Below the pieces are notes generated by a model that was not told where the DNA came from, did no database searches, and was given only the letters and a program-made list of their open reading frames with translations. This document shows, piece by piece, positions 41,648-52,632 of a stretch of DNA of 64,000 nucleotides. Each line of letters opens with the position of its first letter. Position 1 is the first letter of the stretch. Origin of the DNA: Myrica gale (taxonomy: Eukaryota > Streptophyta > Magnoliopsida > Fagales > Myricaceae); assembly GCA_963930655.1 (NCBI GenBank), contig OZ005606.1, forward strand, positions 15,292,001-15,356,000, given 5' to 3'. The translations under genes and the position numbers were made by a program.

Positions 41648-42026
41648 AAGTGTCGACAGATTGGAGCATAGTTTCGACACATTAAACTAACACCCGAAAG
41701 TTTACCTTTTTCTGGAGCCCAAAGTGAATTTTGACTAAGTGTTGGAAGTGTCGACACCTTGGGTCATAGTGTGTCGACACATTAGACCGATACCCGAATG
41801 TTTACATTTTTCCGGAACTAGAGTGATTTTTGACTAAGTGTTGGAAGTGTCGACACCTTGAGTGATGGTGTCGACACATCCAACTAAAACCCGAAAGTTT
41901 GCATTTTTTTCGGAACTCCAGTGAATTTTGACGGTGTTGGAAGTGTCGACACCTTGAGTGAGAGTGTCGACACATCTAACTAAAAGTCTTGATAGTGTCG
42001 ACACCTTGAGTGATGGTGTCGACACA
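41648..42026 (+). promoter_or_regulatory. Paired GTGTCGACAC palindrome array, solo LTR
   Basis: Five pairs of the 10-bp palindrome or near-copies. Where intact, the two members are separated by an 11-bp spacer such as CTTGAGTGATG, 21 bp from start to start. The first pair is degenerate, and the second has a 2-bp insertion. Confidence 0.85.
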
Positions 42027-43419
42027 TATAACTACATTCCGAAATTTTATCGGATTGAAATATGTGAGGTGGAATTCTTGTAAAAAGGGAAAAGAAAGGG
42101 GGGAAGGGTAGTTTTGCCTTTTTCCTTCCCCCAAGCCCCTTTACGTATAAGCAGCCCCCCCCCAAATCAAAAAGTCATTTGCCCTAGCTCCCAACGAAGA
42201 AGAAGGAGGAAAGAAGAAGAAGAAAGAAAGAAGGAGAAAAGAAGAAGAAGAAAGGAAGAAGAGAAAGAAAGAGAGAGAGAAGGAGGTGAGTGGTTATGGC
42301 CGGCCAAGCCATACCCATTTTCACCTATGTTCTCTTTTTCTTTTGAATGGTTGTTGGTTGTGTTGTTAGATTTTCTCTTTGAGATTCATGTGTTTTCTTT
42401 GAGGAAAATGTAGATCTAATGAGCTTTAGAAAGTTGTAAGGATTGTGCACAAAACCATGGAGAATGTGGTTAGATCTGGGAATTTATATACAAGAGAAAC
42501 GAATATGCACCCTAGGTGTTTGATGAAAAGCCTAAAGAGGGCTGAGATCTATTTTGAGCATGTATGGCCGAATCTATTGGTTGATGTATTAGGTTGTATG
42601 CATATGAGTCTTGCTGAGAACCACCAAGCCCTAAGTGTTTGATATATGGTCAGATCTGAAAGATGTTCAAGAGAACAAATGATACACCCTTCGTGTTTGA
42701 TAAAAAGCCCAAAAGACATGGGCAAATGCAATAGTATAGCTTGATGAAGATGGAATCACAGTTTTGTTATAAACATTGAGTTGGAGTTGTAAAAGTGGGA
42801 GGAATGTGAAATAATGGTTGCTGTTATGAGATGTTAAATTAGCCTTGGATGTTGGTTGTGTCATGAAGAGATTAGAGTTTTGGTTGTTGGAAGTTGGAAC
42901 GTTAAAAGATTACTGTTGTTGCTGGAATTTACATAAGCAGATTTCAGAGCTGGAATAGAGAGTGTGTTTTGATGCATTTGTAGTTATCTCTTGATATTGA
43001 GTGGATCCTAGATTGAAGGCCTAGGACATGGAAAGATTTAAGTCATACCTTGGATGATTGTAATGTATTGATTACTCTATACGTTTAGTAAACCTATGAA
43101 TAACAATAGTACGATTCATTGTAGGTAACGAGACGTTCGATGCTCAAGCAAGCGAAGGTAAGTGAAAATCTTTACAAAACTGGAATGATACATTGCATGA
43201 AGAATGTTTATGAATAAGCATATCAAGTATGATATATCAAGCATGACACTACCAAGCATGACATGAATGCATCATGATCATTTGCATTCACTTTCCTCAT
43301 GAGAAATGAGACATTTTATGCAAATGAAAGTATCATTTTTATGCTACTTTATGACTAGTTTTATGACAAGTTAATTAACGAACCCGAGTCGGTCGGTACC
43401 GTACCAAGTCAAGAAGGTG

Positions 43420-43608
43420 CATCCATACCGAAGGACGTTTACGAGAAGGGTGGATGTCACCTAGGACACCCATACCGAAGGATGCTTGCAAGAAGGATGA
43501 GTAGTCCAGGAGGTACGTGCAATCACACTGAAGGATGCTTGCAAGAAGGTGTGAACCTCCAAGGGTCATGTCTAGCCACTGAAGGACGAATGCGAGAAGG
43601 TGTGCTAG
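43420..43608 (+). other. Four-hairpin cassette, copy B
   Basis: Arms: CATCCA/TGGATG (43420-43425, 43451-43456); ACCCAT/ATGAGT with one mismatch (43468-43473, 43497-43502) enclosed by GGAC/GTCC; TCACAC/GTGTGA (43523-43528, 43549-43554) enclosed by GGAGGT/ACCTCC (43509-43514, 43555-43560); CTAGC-CAC/GTG-T-GCTAG (43572-43579, 43600-43608). Loops keep GAAGGA...AGAAGG and often a central palindrome (CGTTTACG, CTTGCAAG). Confidence 0.75.
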
Positions 43609-44631
43609 CTTGACCATATGTAAGGTCCCCAAGGGAAATAGGGGACAGTTCCAACTGGAACGCACAACCCTGATGCCAGGCGTAAATGGAGCTCAAGTAG
43701 CCCATAAGATTTTCCAAAGCAAGAGCTTTATAAGTACAAATGATGTTTTCAAAAGCAAGTGCATGTGCATATGCAACATGAGGCATATACATGCATCACG
43801 ATTCATGATCAGGCATGCATCACATTATGTTTACAGGACTATGATTTCAAGTTCAAGTGCATGCTTACGATTTTAAGTTCATTATGGTTTCAAATTCATA
43901 ATGATTTCAAGTTTAAGTGCATGCTTAAGTTTATGAGTTCAAGTGCATGCTTACGATTTCAAGTCATGAATTCAATTTATGATTTTAAGTTATGTTTTCA
44001 AGCTATGCTACTAGTGCATGATTACAAGATTATGAATTCAAGTTCAAATTTCAAGTTACAAGTTCAAGCTATAAGTTCAAGTTCACGATTTAAGTTCATG
44101 TTTTACAAGATCACGTTTACAAGTTATTTCCTTACTGAGTCTTTTGACTCACGATTTCAAAATGTATCATTCCAGGTTTGCCGGGTGGCAGGAGTCCTGA
44201 GGATTTCCTGACTTAGTAAGTAGTAGATTGTGATGTTGTTGGTCATAGGCCTTGGGAATGTACTATGGGTCAAGAGTTGGAGAATGTACATGGAATCCTA
44301 AGAGTGCTTGATATCCCACTGAGGCGGCAGGATGCTAACAAAATTGTAAGGTATATACGGATTCAAGATGTTATGAGTAGGTCTGTACTTCAGCCATGCA
44401 GAAATGACATGTAATTCGGATGCTTTCACTTTTGCCGTCGTAGTCAATTGTGTAAGTTGTAGTTTATGTAAATCTCTTTGGCCCATCTCTCTCAGTTGTA
44501 GGTGTTTATGTATGTGTATAAAAAAAAATCCGCTGCATGATTAAGAGAAAACGCTAGAACATTCATTGAGTGGATGTTCGCGACTGTCATTAACCCCCTT
44601 CGGGCTAGCATTCGGGGCGTGACATGAGGCC

Positions 44632-44638
44632 TATATAA
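44632..44638 (+). promoter_or_regulatory. TATA box of the copia LTR
   Basis: TATATAA lies eight bases after the end of the solo LTR, in resumed copia LTR sequence. By position it is the core promoter of the copia element. Confidence 0.6.
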
Positions 44639-45329
44639 ACTCATTCTCACGCCTTTGGAACACAACTCGATTGTCCAAAATCATTTTACAAAGGCTAAGA
44701 GTGATAAAAAAACCTTTCAATCCTTATTCAAACATCATTCACACATAATCTTCATTTTCACATCCTTGTTATTGTGTGAAGCCTAAGAGCTAGTTATTTC
44801 TCATTGCAATATCTACTTCATCAAGAGAGTTTTAGAGGGAAATTTCGTTCAACCATATACATTACTAAGATAGTGATTCTCTTATATCCTTTCGGTGAGG
44901 GTTGTTCATCGAAAGAAGGAGTTTGGAGAGGTTTGTTCTCAAACTCGTTCTTGAGGCTTGAAGAGGGTTTTCTCAAGCTTAAGTATAAGGAAACATTTCC
45001 CTTGGTTGAAGGGAGAATAGTGGAGAAACCTCAAGGCTCGGTAAAGGAGCTTGAGGGGTGGACGTAGGCGGGCTTGCCGAACCACCTAAAATATTGTGTT
45101 TGCTTCTCTTTCCTTATCTCCTTTATTTGTGCTACTAGTTTATTGTTTTAAAGTTTTTACTTGTGCATTTAGATTGCAATACATACTCTTGTGTTTAATC
45201 CTTTATTGCAATCAATCTCTTTTGTGAGACTTGTAGCTAGTAAACACATTCTTTAAGGTAAATTTCGAAAAAGTTTTGAAACTCAATTCACCCCCCCTCT
45301 TGGGTTGCCTTAATCCTAGGAATATCAAT

Positions 45330-45341
45330 TGGTATCAGAAC
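45330..45341 (+). other. Primer-binding site of the copia element
   Basis: TGGTATCAGAAC follows the LTR end, complementary to the 3' end of initiator methionine tRNA apart from its last positions, as usual for plant LTR elements. Confidence 0.8.
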
Positions 45342-45382
45342 TTGGTGCTCACTTTAGGAAGATTTAAAAATCTTGAGTTAGA

Positions 45383-46415
45383 ATGGCAACTTCAAGCAAC
45401 AACTCACATGTTGAGGGACTCTCAATATCTAGACCTCCTTCCTTCAATGGAAGTGATTACACCTATTGGAAAACAAGGATGAAAATTTATTTTCAATCCA
45501 TTGATTATGATCTATGGCTTTGTGTTCTAAATGGACCACATTATCCTATGAAATTCGTAGATGAGAAAATTGTCCCTAAGACCGTCAGTGAGTATACCGA
45601 TGAGGACAAAAAGAAAATTTTCATAAATGCTAAAGCTATGAACATTCTTTATTGTGCATTAGATAGAAATTAATTCAATAGAATATCTAATTGTGATAGT
45701 GCAAAGGAAATTTGGCATACTCTAGAAATCACACATAAAGGTACGAACCAAGTAAAAGAATCTATGATAAGCATGCTAGTTCATAACTATGAATTGTTTA
45801 AAATGAAACCGGAGGAAAACATTAGTGACATGCTTACTAGATTTACGAATATTATAAATGGTTTGAATGCTCTTGAAAAAGTGTACACTAACTCCGATTT
45901 GGTGAGGAAAATTCTTAGGTCACTACCAAAGACTTGGGAAGCCAAAGTCACCGCTATTCAAGAAGCAAAAGAGCTCACCAAATTGCCTTTGGAAGAGCTT
46001 GTTGGATCTCTCATGATTCACGAAATCACCATGAAGGGTCATGAAGAAGAAAGTCCAAAAATGAGAAGTATAGCTTTGAAATCCCCCGTTGTTGAGGTTT
46101 AAGAAGATGATGATGAGAGTGGAGACGAGGATATAACACTCATGACTAGGAATTTTAGAAACTTCTTCAAGAGAAAGCAAGCAAGGAAGAACTTCAAAGA
46201 TTTCAAGAGAGAAGAGCCAAAGAAGGAATACTCAAAGGTGGACTACAAGAAGGACCACATCACTTGCTACAAGTGCAAGAAACCCAGTCACATTAAGGCG
46301 GATTGTCCCCTACTCAAATACAAAAAGAAAGCTATGAAAGCTACTAGGGAAGATAGCGATTCAAGCTCCTCCGAAGAAGAAGATGAGGGAGAAATTGCAA
46401 ACATGTTCTTCATGG
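45383..46415 (+). pseudogene. Copia gag (two stops, cut by CACTA insertion)
   Basis: Starts ATG at 45383 (MATSSNNSH) and shows the copia gag core (YTYWKTRMKIYFQS near residues 31-44, LTRFTNIINGLNAL further on) and a zinc knuckle CYKCKKPSHIKADC near 46267-46308 (CX2CX4HX4C). In-frame TAA stops are at 45671-45673 and 46100-46102. At 46416 the sequence turns into a CACTA end, so a short fusion reading into it is an artefact of insertion. Gag would form the particle that packages element RNA. Confidence 0.88.
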
Positions 46416-46951
46416 CACTACCTGGACTACTCTCAGCTCGAACTGATGAATCGCACTGAAGATATTTCCCTCCCGCTGGCATGACGTCGTCCTGTGACCA
46501 AATAAATCAATATTAGAGAAAAAAAGCACAATGAATTATGTTACTCAAAATGAATATAAAGTTACTTTAGTCCTCGGAGTCATATTCTTCAGAATCACTA
46601 CAATCTTCACTTAACGATTCTGAGGAATCATTTTTCCTTTTACTTCACGTTGTTGTAGACCACTTTATCGGTTATCGGCACATAAGTCTCGACATCATTT
46701 CTAGTCAAAGGGATCATGTCAAAGAAGCTAAAGTCCACAAAAATTTCAATAGACTCATTCTCCTGGTATGCTTCACGGTTCGATTGTCCTTCATCTTCAC
46801 TAGCTTCTTCCTCAATAGGTGGAATATCATACGTGTTTCTAGGGGTAATCTTTTGAACAATCTTTCAGTGGCCATCTAACTTCATATCATCGATATAAAA
46901 CACTTGATTCCCCTAGAAAGCTAGCATGAACGGGTTATCTTTGAACCACTT

Positions 46952-49900
46952 TCAAGATGTGTTAATACTAACAAACTTACCACTTATATCAAGATTTAAA
47001 TTTTGAGTACTCAAGTCAAACCAGTCACATTTTAATAAATAAACTAAATTCCCCCGCAAATAACGCAACGCATAAATATTCACGATCTGGTCGTAAAAAT
47101 CAACATCTTCCCCATCATGGTCCCCCGGAACAACCATATCACTATTCTGAGTGTTACGAAACTGTTCACGAAAGACAGTGTGAAACCTAACTCCATTCAC
47201 TACACACTCAGAGTAACAAAGTGTCTGCATATCCGGACCGGATCTAATGCATACAAATCATTCGACACCAAGCCTGGATTTTCATTACGCAAAGTTTGAA
47301 CCTAAAATAGAAACACGTGTTAACTTTGAATCTAAAAAAATGATCATCGACACTCATTAAACATATAATAGGGATAAAATTAAATAAATACATGAGTTCT
47401 AAACCATAACAAAAATTCTTCTTCATGCCTCCTATCAACATTTATTGGTGATTTCCTTCGCATCTCTTCCAAGTGGTCGATATAAATAAATAAGATATTT
47501 TATAATAAATTAAAATATAATAAACTGATAAGTGTTTAAGTGAGCAAATATTCTTATAAGTGCTTACTCTATATGTTGGCTGATTTCTGAACAGTTGTTG
47601 AGTACGTACCACTACGCTTTTGTAAATTCATTTCTATTCAAATCTTGACCCCTACTAGCTCCCAGCGGTCGAACACTTTGACTAAACACAGAAACGACAA
47701 CTTCGATCATCCATGTCGACATAATTACAAACTTTTCTATTAAATCTTGTCTCAATCGTACCAAGAGACATTGAGCAAAAAGTTAGACATTCATTTGACA
47801 CATAAGTATGTGCTATTGAGCACTCACACCGTGCCATATTCTTAATGAAATGCTTCATCTTCCCCATATATCTCTCCATTGGATACATCCACCGATATTG
47901 AACTGGACCCCCATGTTTCACCTTCGGAGATAAATGAACCATAATAGTAAAAAATGATGGAGGGAATATATGTTCCAACTTGCAAAAATCATTCCAATGT
48001 CCTTCTCTAACTGGTCCATAACGTCTAAACATATTTTTCTTGAACACAAGTCCTAAAAACTCGTGTATCATTGCCGGTAACAGTCGCTGCAACAAGACGT
48101 GTGAGTCGTGACTCTTCATACCCATTATCTTCCCTTCATTTATATTCACGCACTGGGATATGTTAGAGGCGTATCCATCCGAAAACTTGACACCCTTCAA
48201 CCATTCACCACACTTCTTACGTTCATCCTTCGTTAAAGTAAATAATGTTTGAGGCATCACCTCCTGCTGACCCCGAACTTGCAAATGCAACTCCTTTTTA
48301 ATGCCCATTAATGTCAAGTCCCCTAAGCACTAGAATTTTCCTTCATCTTACCATCGACGTTCATCAAAGTTCTCAACACATTGTCACAAATATTCTTCTC
48401 GATGTGCATGATGTCCAAATTATGTCGAAGTTTCAACTCTGACCAATACAACAACTCATTGTCAACAAGTTTTCTCTTCTTCTGAATCTTCCCAAACGAA
48501 CATAACGGTATTGATTCAAGTTGTTGAAGTATCTCATCTCTAGTGACTTCTTCAGGCACTGTTCTAAACTTTTTTTCCCCGTCAAATATGTCGACATAAT
48601 GCCTCCACCCATGCGTCGCGAATAAATACCAGCGATGTCCCAAAAAATAATGATTCCCCCATGTTTCAACCAAAATGACGTTGTGTTCGCATTGCAATTA
48701 GGGCATGCTAACTGTCCTTTCATACTCCAACCCAAGAAATTATCATAAGTCGGGAAGTAATTTATTGTCCAAAGCAAATCATCATGTAACTTGAATGAAC
48801 TTGATACAGTCGCGTTGTATGTCTGCATTCCATTTCCCCACAAGTCCTTCAACTCATCTATCAATGGCTGTAAGTAGACGTTGATATCATTTCGGGACTT
48901 CTTGGACCGGAATAAACAACGAAAACATGAAACTTGGATCCTTCATACATTTCCATGGCGGCAAATTGTATGGAATTAGTACAACTGACCATATACTATA
49001 CGAAAAAGCTCATGTTGCCAAACAGATTGAACCCATCAGATGTCAAACCCAACCGGACGTTCTGAGATTCCCGACTAAACCATTCATACTTCTTATCGAC
49101 CTCCTTCCATAACCCAGAGTCCGCAGGATGCCTCATCACCCCATCTTCAACCACACGCTTCTCTTGTTACCACCGCATATCCGTTGCGGTTTGCCATGAT
49201 AGAAACAATCTCTACAACCTCGATTTCAAGGGACAATGCCACAACACTTTTTGAGTAACCTTTGATTTGCTATTCTGACTGTACTTCCACCTCGATTCCC
49301 CACACACTGGACACTCTTGTAACTCACTGTGCTCCTTCCAAAACAGTAAACAATCATTTAAGCATTCATATATGTTATCGTAGCTAAATCCTAAATTCTT
49401 TCTTAACTTTTTCGCCTCATAATAAGATTTAGGAAGTGTCTCCCCCTCCGGTAGTGCATCTTTTTATCAATCCCAACACATTTTCAAACTCCTTTACAGT
49501 CAAATTATTCTCCAAATTCACATGAAGTAACCTAATAATGAAAGACAACTTCGAGTACTTCTTACACTCGGGATACAACTCTCGATCAGCATCCACCCAT
49601 AACTTGGTATACTCGGAAAACTCATCTCCAAACCCATACTGAACTGTTTTAAGACCCGGTATATTTTCACTCGCGTTCTTATCAACCCCTGCTCCTGCCT
49701 CAAAATCTAACATCTCTCTCATATCAGCATTTATGTTTCCCTCAGAGTCATCGCTGCCCGGTTCAGGTTCTAAATTCATGATCCCGTTGGAACTTCTGAA
49801 ATTGAATCTCAGTGTGAAATACGTAATGAGTGTAACTCTGGTCAAACCCAATTATGAATAAATGATCATTCATCTCTTCCACACGTTGGAACAACACATT

Positions 49901-50095
49901 CTTACATCTCTTACATGTACATCTTATCAGACCCCGACTATCTGCATAACTATGGTCAACACTCATAAAATCCCGAACACCATCACTATACTTCGTACTT
50001 TTAAGTCTATCAGCCAATCCAGCTCTTATCCATATTGTTCCTTCAAAGATGAAAATATAAAAAATGATGCAAACGATGATGACATTTATACTCAA
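46952..50095 (-). pseudogene. CACTA TNP2-type transposase (broken)
   Basis: Domains run in the usual order from the right: transposase-associated domain with IRCTCKRCKNVLF (near 49930-49890); the Transposase_21 region, including DCLLFWKEHSELQECP, HPADSGLW and YNATVSSSFKLHDDLLWTIN (near 49360-48750) and LRHNLDIMHIEKNICDNVL (near 48420-48370); a DUF4218-like region with RYMGKMKHFIKNMARCECSIAH (near 47890-47800); and a DUF4216-like region with LLKCDWFD (near 47015). Decay: a five-T run at 49461-49465 shifts the frame, TAA at 49167-49169 is in frame, another shift occurs near 48900, and later pieces are separated by stops. The family recognises element ends and cuts them out; this copy cannot. 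Confidence 0.9.
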
Positions 50096-50872
50096 CTCTA
50101 ATTTCTTCGGCTGATAGGTTCTATCTCATCAAGTTTACAATATCACGTACTGCATATAATTGACCCGACCATTGTGCCCGATGCTTTAGAAGTTTCGAAA
50201 CCATTTCCTCTCAGTCCTCAGATACACTCCTACAACATTGAGCCTAAACACCCACCATTTAACGCAAGTGTGTAAGCTCAATGCTGAATGTGTATCAGAA
50301 GGACAAAATGAGATGTGCATCGAAATTTCTAAACACATATGTCACAATAGCATATACAATTACACACATTATACATATTGTAAACTCAAACTATCCTAGG
50401 TCGAGCTCCTTCCAGGATCTCGCCCTTCCATTGCCTCCTCGGGCTTCTCCTATCTTCTAACTCTAGCAACCCAAGCGGCATGCAGCGCTAGGCGTGTCTG
50501 GGCAATCAATCTGGAGAGCATTGTTTTGTGGAAGAGCCCTCAGCTCGTCAGCACCCTCGGGTATCATCATGGCGTGCGGGAACTAGGTCAGAAGAATCCA
50601 GTGCGGCAATGAAATCGTAGTATCAGTCTTCAATCCCTCTCCACAAGTAGCCCCCGTACAACTACCAGGTACAGGAACTCAACCCAGCTATAAGACAGCT
50701 CCGTTGGGTGTCGGGTCGATGGAGGAGCATTGGATTAGTTGCATGATCCGTCAAAAAGGAAGCAGCTACCCGTGTATCATGTAGCTGCCCTCCAAAATAG
50801 TTGTATCCTCACCCAACATAGTCTGCAATACCTCAGCCTTAATAGGCTGGCCCTCCTCGCTCATTGGCAGGT

Positions 50873-51190
50873 TTAGGAGTGCTGCCAAATATCTCTCGTA
50901 CCCCAAGAAATTCGCAACTCGTTCGGCAAGAATATGATCGGAAAATTACGAACATTGACCTCAATACTAGGCTCTTCAAGGTCCCTCTTCCGTAATATTG
51001 CGCAATAAAACTCCCACACCATATGCTTTGATGCATAGTCGGTCTTGTGCATCAACGAAAACCAACCTAACCCCTTCATTACCTCTAAAAACGTCCTAAC
51101 CTCAAATGTGAGATCGTTAAAGTTTGCCAACTTCATGTCCCGCTCGACAACAATCGAGCGAGATATAATTATCGTTGTGTGTTTCTCCAC
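50873..51190 (-). pseudogene. Second CACTA-borne ORF, possible plant transposon protein domain
   Basis: A 105-codon minus-strand ORF with VVERDMKLANFNDL, LGWFSLMHKTDYASKHMVWEF and a short hydrophobic FPIIFLP. It is reminiscent of the putative plant transposon protein domain found in plant transposons, but I could not check this. Readings to the left (50870-50400) are full of stops. The stretch 50100-50870 otherwise shows nothing clear. Confidence 0.35.
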
Positions 51191-51319
51191 CTTTAAAGCT
51201 CGAGCGGAAGGTTACTCGTCATCAACCTGGCTGCTGGTACGTGGACGTCTGCTCATTTTTCAGAATCTGCACAAAAAAGCATTCTCATGGTTAGAAAAAA
51301 GTCCGAACCTAAATAACAC

Positions 51320-51730
51320 CTTCGAACACTAAAAATTCAGTCCGGACGTATACGTAAAGCGTCCAGACATTATCAAAATGTCAACGTATCCGTTTTTAAA
51401 GTCTAAAAAGAGTCCGAACAACTTTGGATATCCGTGTGAAGCCAAAGCAGATAAAAAACCATTTAAATTTAACATTAAAATGTCCGGACTGCATTGAAAA
51501 AGAGTCCGGACACAATCAAAACGATAACGTATAATCGCAGACATACTATCAGGCGTCTGAACGTAGAATAGTGATCAAACTATATATATAACGTCTGGAC
51601 AACATCAAAACGACAACGTATACCACCGAATGACTTAGGAAAGAGTCTGAACAAACCAAGAAATTGTCTGGACAACTCAAGAAAGTGTCTGGATGACAAA
51701 ATAAAGTGTTCAGACGCTTTCTGGAGGAAG
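51320..51730. repeat. CACTA dispersed GTCYGRAC motifs, left of the nested element
   Basis: GTCCGGAC, GTCCGAAC, GTCTGGAC, GTCTGAAC and CGTCCAGAC occur about ten times in 400 bp, several followed by AACATCAAAACGAYAACGTAT. Arrays of short motifs are where CACTA transposases bind. The last three lie next to each other near 51660-51720. Confidence 0.75.
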
Positions 51731-51917
51731 ACCGAGTTAACTCAGCCATGGCAGCGTCCCTCCACCTCCCCACATGCCCAAAAATACAACAAAAACACAA
51801 ACTAATATACTTTAAATGTGAGATCCCGAATTTACTTATGTCGTTGTAAATGAGAGAGATTTTGCTATGATTTTCCTCAGGATATAGGTATGTTTTAATT
51901 GGTGATTTTTGAGGTAA

Positions 51918-52324
51918 GTGTCGACACATTGGAGCATAGTGTCGACACATTAAACTAACACCCGAAAGTTTACCTTTTCTGGAGCCCAAAGTGAATTTTG
52001 ACTAAGTGTTGTAAGTGTCGACACCTTGGGTCATAGTGTCGACACATTAGACCGATACCCGAATGTTTATATTTTTTCCGGAACTAGAGTGATTTTGACT
52101 AAGTGTTGGAAGTGTCGACACCTTGAGTGATGGTGTCGACACATCCAACTGAAACCCGAAAGTTCGCCTTTTTCCAGAACTCCCGTGGATTTTGACCAAG
52201 TGATGGAAGTGTCGACACCTTGAGTGATGGTGTCGACACATCTAACTAAAACCCGAGAGTTTACATTTTTCCCACTTTGGCTAAGTGTTGGAAGTGTCGA
52301 CACCTTGAGTGATGGTGTCGACAC
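51918..52324 (+). promoter_or_regulatory. Paired GTGTCGACAC palindromes, 5' LTR
   Basis: Palindromes start at 51918 and 51939; 52015 and 52036; 52112 and 52133; 52209 and 52230; 52294 and 52315. Within a pair the spacing is always 21 bp; between pairs it is 97, 97, 97 and 85 bp. Confidence 0.92.
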
Positions 52325-52599
52325 ATATAACTACATTCCGAAATTTTACCGGATTGAAAATACGTGAGGTGGAATTCATGAAGAAGGGGGAGGGCAACCT
52401 TGTCTTTTCCCCAACCATTTTCACGCCTATTACTCTCTCCCCCTTTGCCGAACACTTCATTTTTCCCCTCTCTCTTCAGCCTTTTCGTTTTCTCTTGCCC
52501 TAAATCACCCACCCGAAGAAGGAAGAAGGAGAAGGAGAAAGGAGAAGAAAAGAAGGAGGAAGAGGAGAGAAGTAAGGTACAAATCCTTGCTGGCCGAAA

Positions 52600-52632
52600 A
52601 TCATCCTACTCTCTCTCTCTCTCTCTCTCTAT
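52600..52632. repeat. CT microsatellite in the 5' LTR
   Basis: A (CT)n run of about 13 units, also present in the 3' LTR at 60125-60150. It follows a purine-rich GAAGGA/GGAGAA tract. Confidence 0.8.

Larger units (their letters stand above)
41548..44624 (+). mobile_element. Solo chromovirus LTR (3.08 kb), TSD TGAGG
   Basis: Begins TGTGAGACCCCG and ends TTCGGGGCGTGACA, with perfect duplications TGAGG at 41543-41547 and 44625-44629. It is a relative of the LTRs of the complete element at 51817: same ends, the same GTGTCGACAC pairs (41648-42026), the same pyrimidine/purine tract before a GGCCGGCC site (42190-42306), and the hairpin domain (43180-44175). No internal region exists, so recombination between two LTRs probably removed it. 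Confidence 0.95.
40937..46415 (+). mobile_element. Ty1/copia element, 5' part (LTR, primer site, gag), doubly interrupted
   Basis: The LTR starts TGTTGGCTTTTAGTCACAAT (40937) and ends near 45327, followed by the primer site TGGTATCAGAAC (45330-45341). A chromovirus solo LTR (41548-44624) is inserted in it; without that insert the LTR is about 1.3 kb. The length and start are like SIRE/Maximus-type copia LTRs. The gag gene follows and is interrupted at 46415/46416 by a CACTA element. The rest of the copia element should resume beyond the window. Confidence 0.85.

Noticed and set aside
43375-43792. ORFs over the hairpin cassette
   Set aside because: The same segment is open on both strands in two LTR copies but not in the others; codon positions are not conserved, whereas pairing is.
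46142-46459. Zinc-knuckle protein with an extra C-terminal tail
   Set aside because: It is the end of copia gag reading 14 codons into the CACTA terminus, an insertion artefact.
51918-52324. CRISPR-like array
   Set aside because: Repeats are 10-bp palindromes with mostly repeated, not unique, spacers, inside a plant LTR.
52047-52324. ORFs with repeated His/Cys-rich MCRHHHSRCRH units, zinc-finger-like
   Set aside because: They come from antisense reading of the palindrome array; the same ORFs appear at 59502-59967 and 41834-42165, and frames shift between units.
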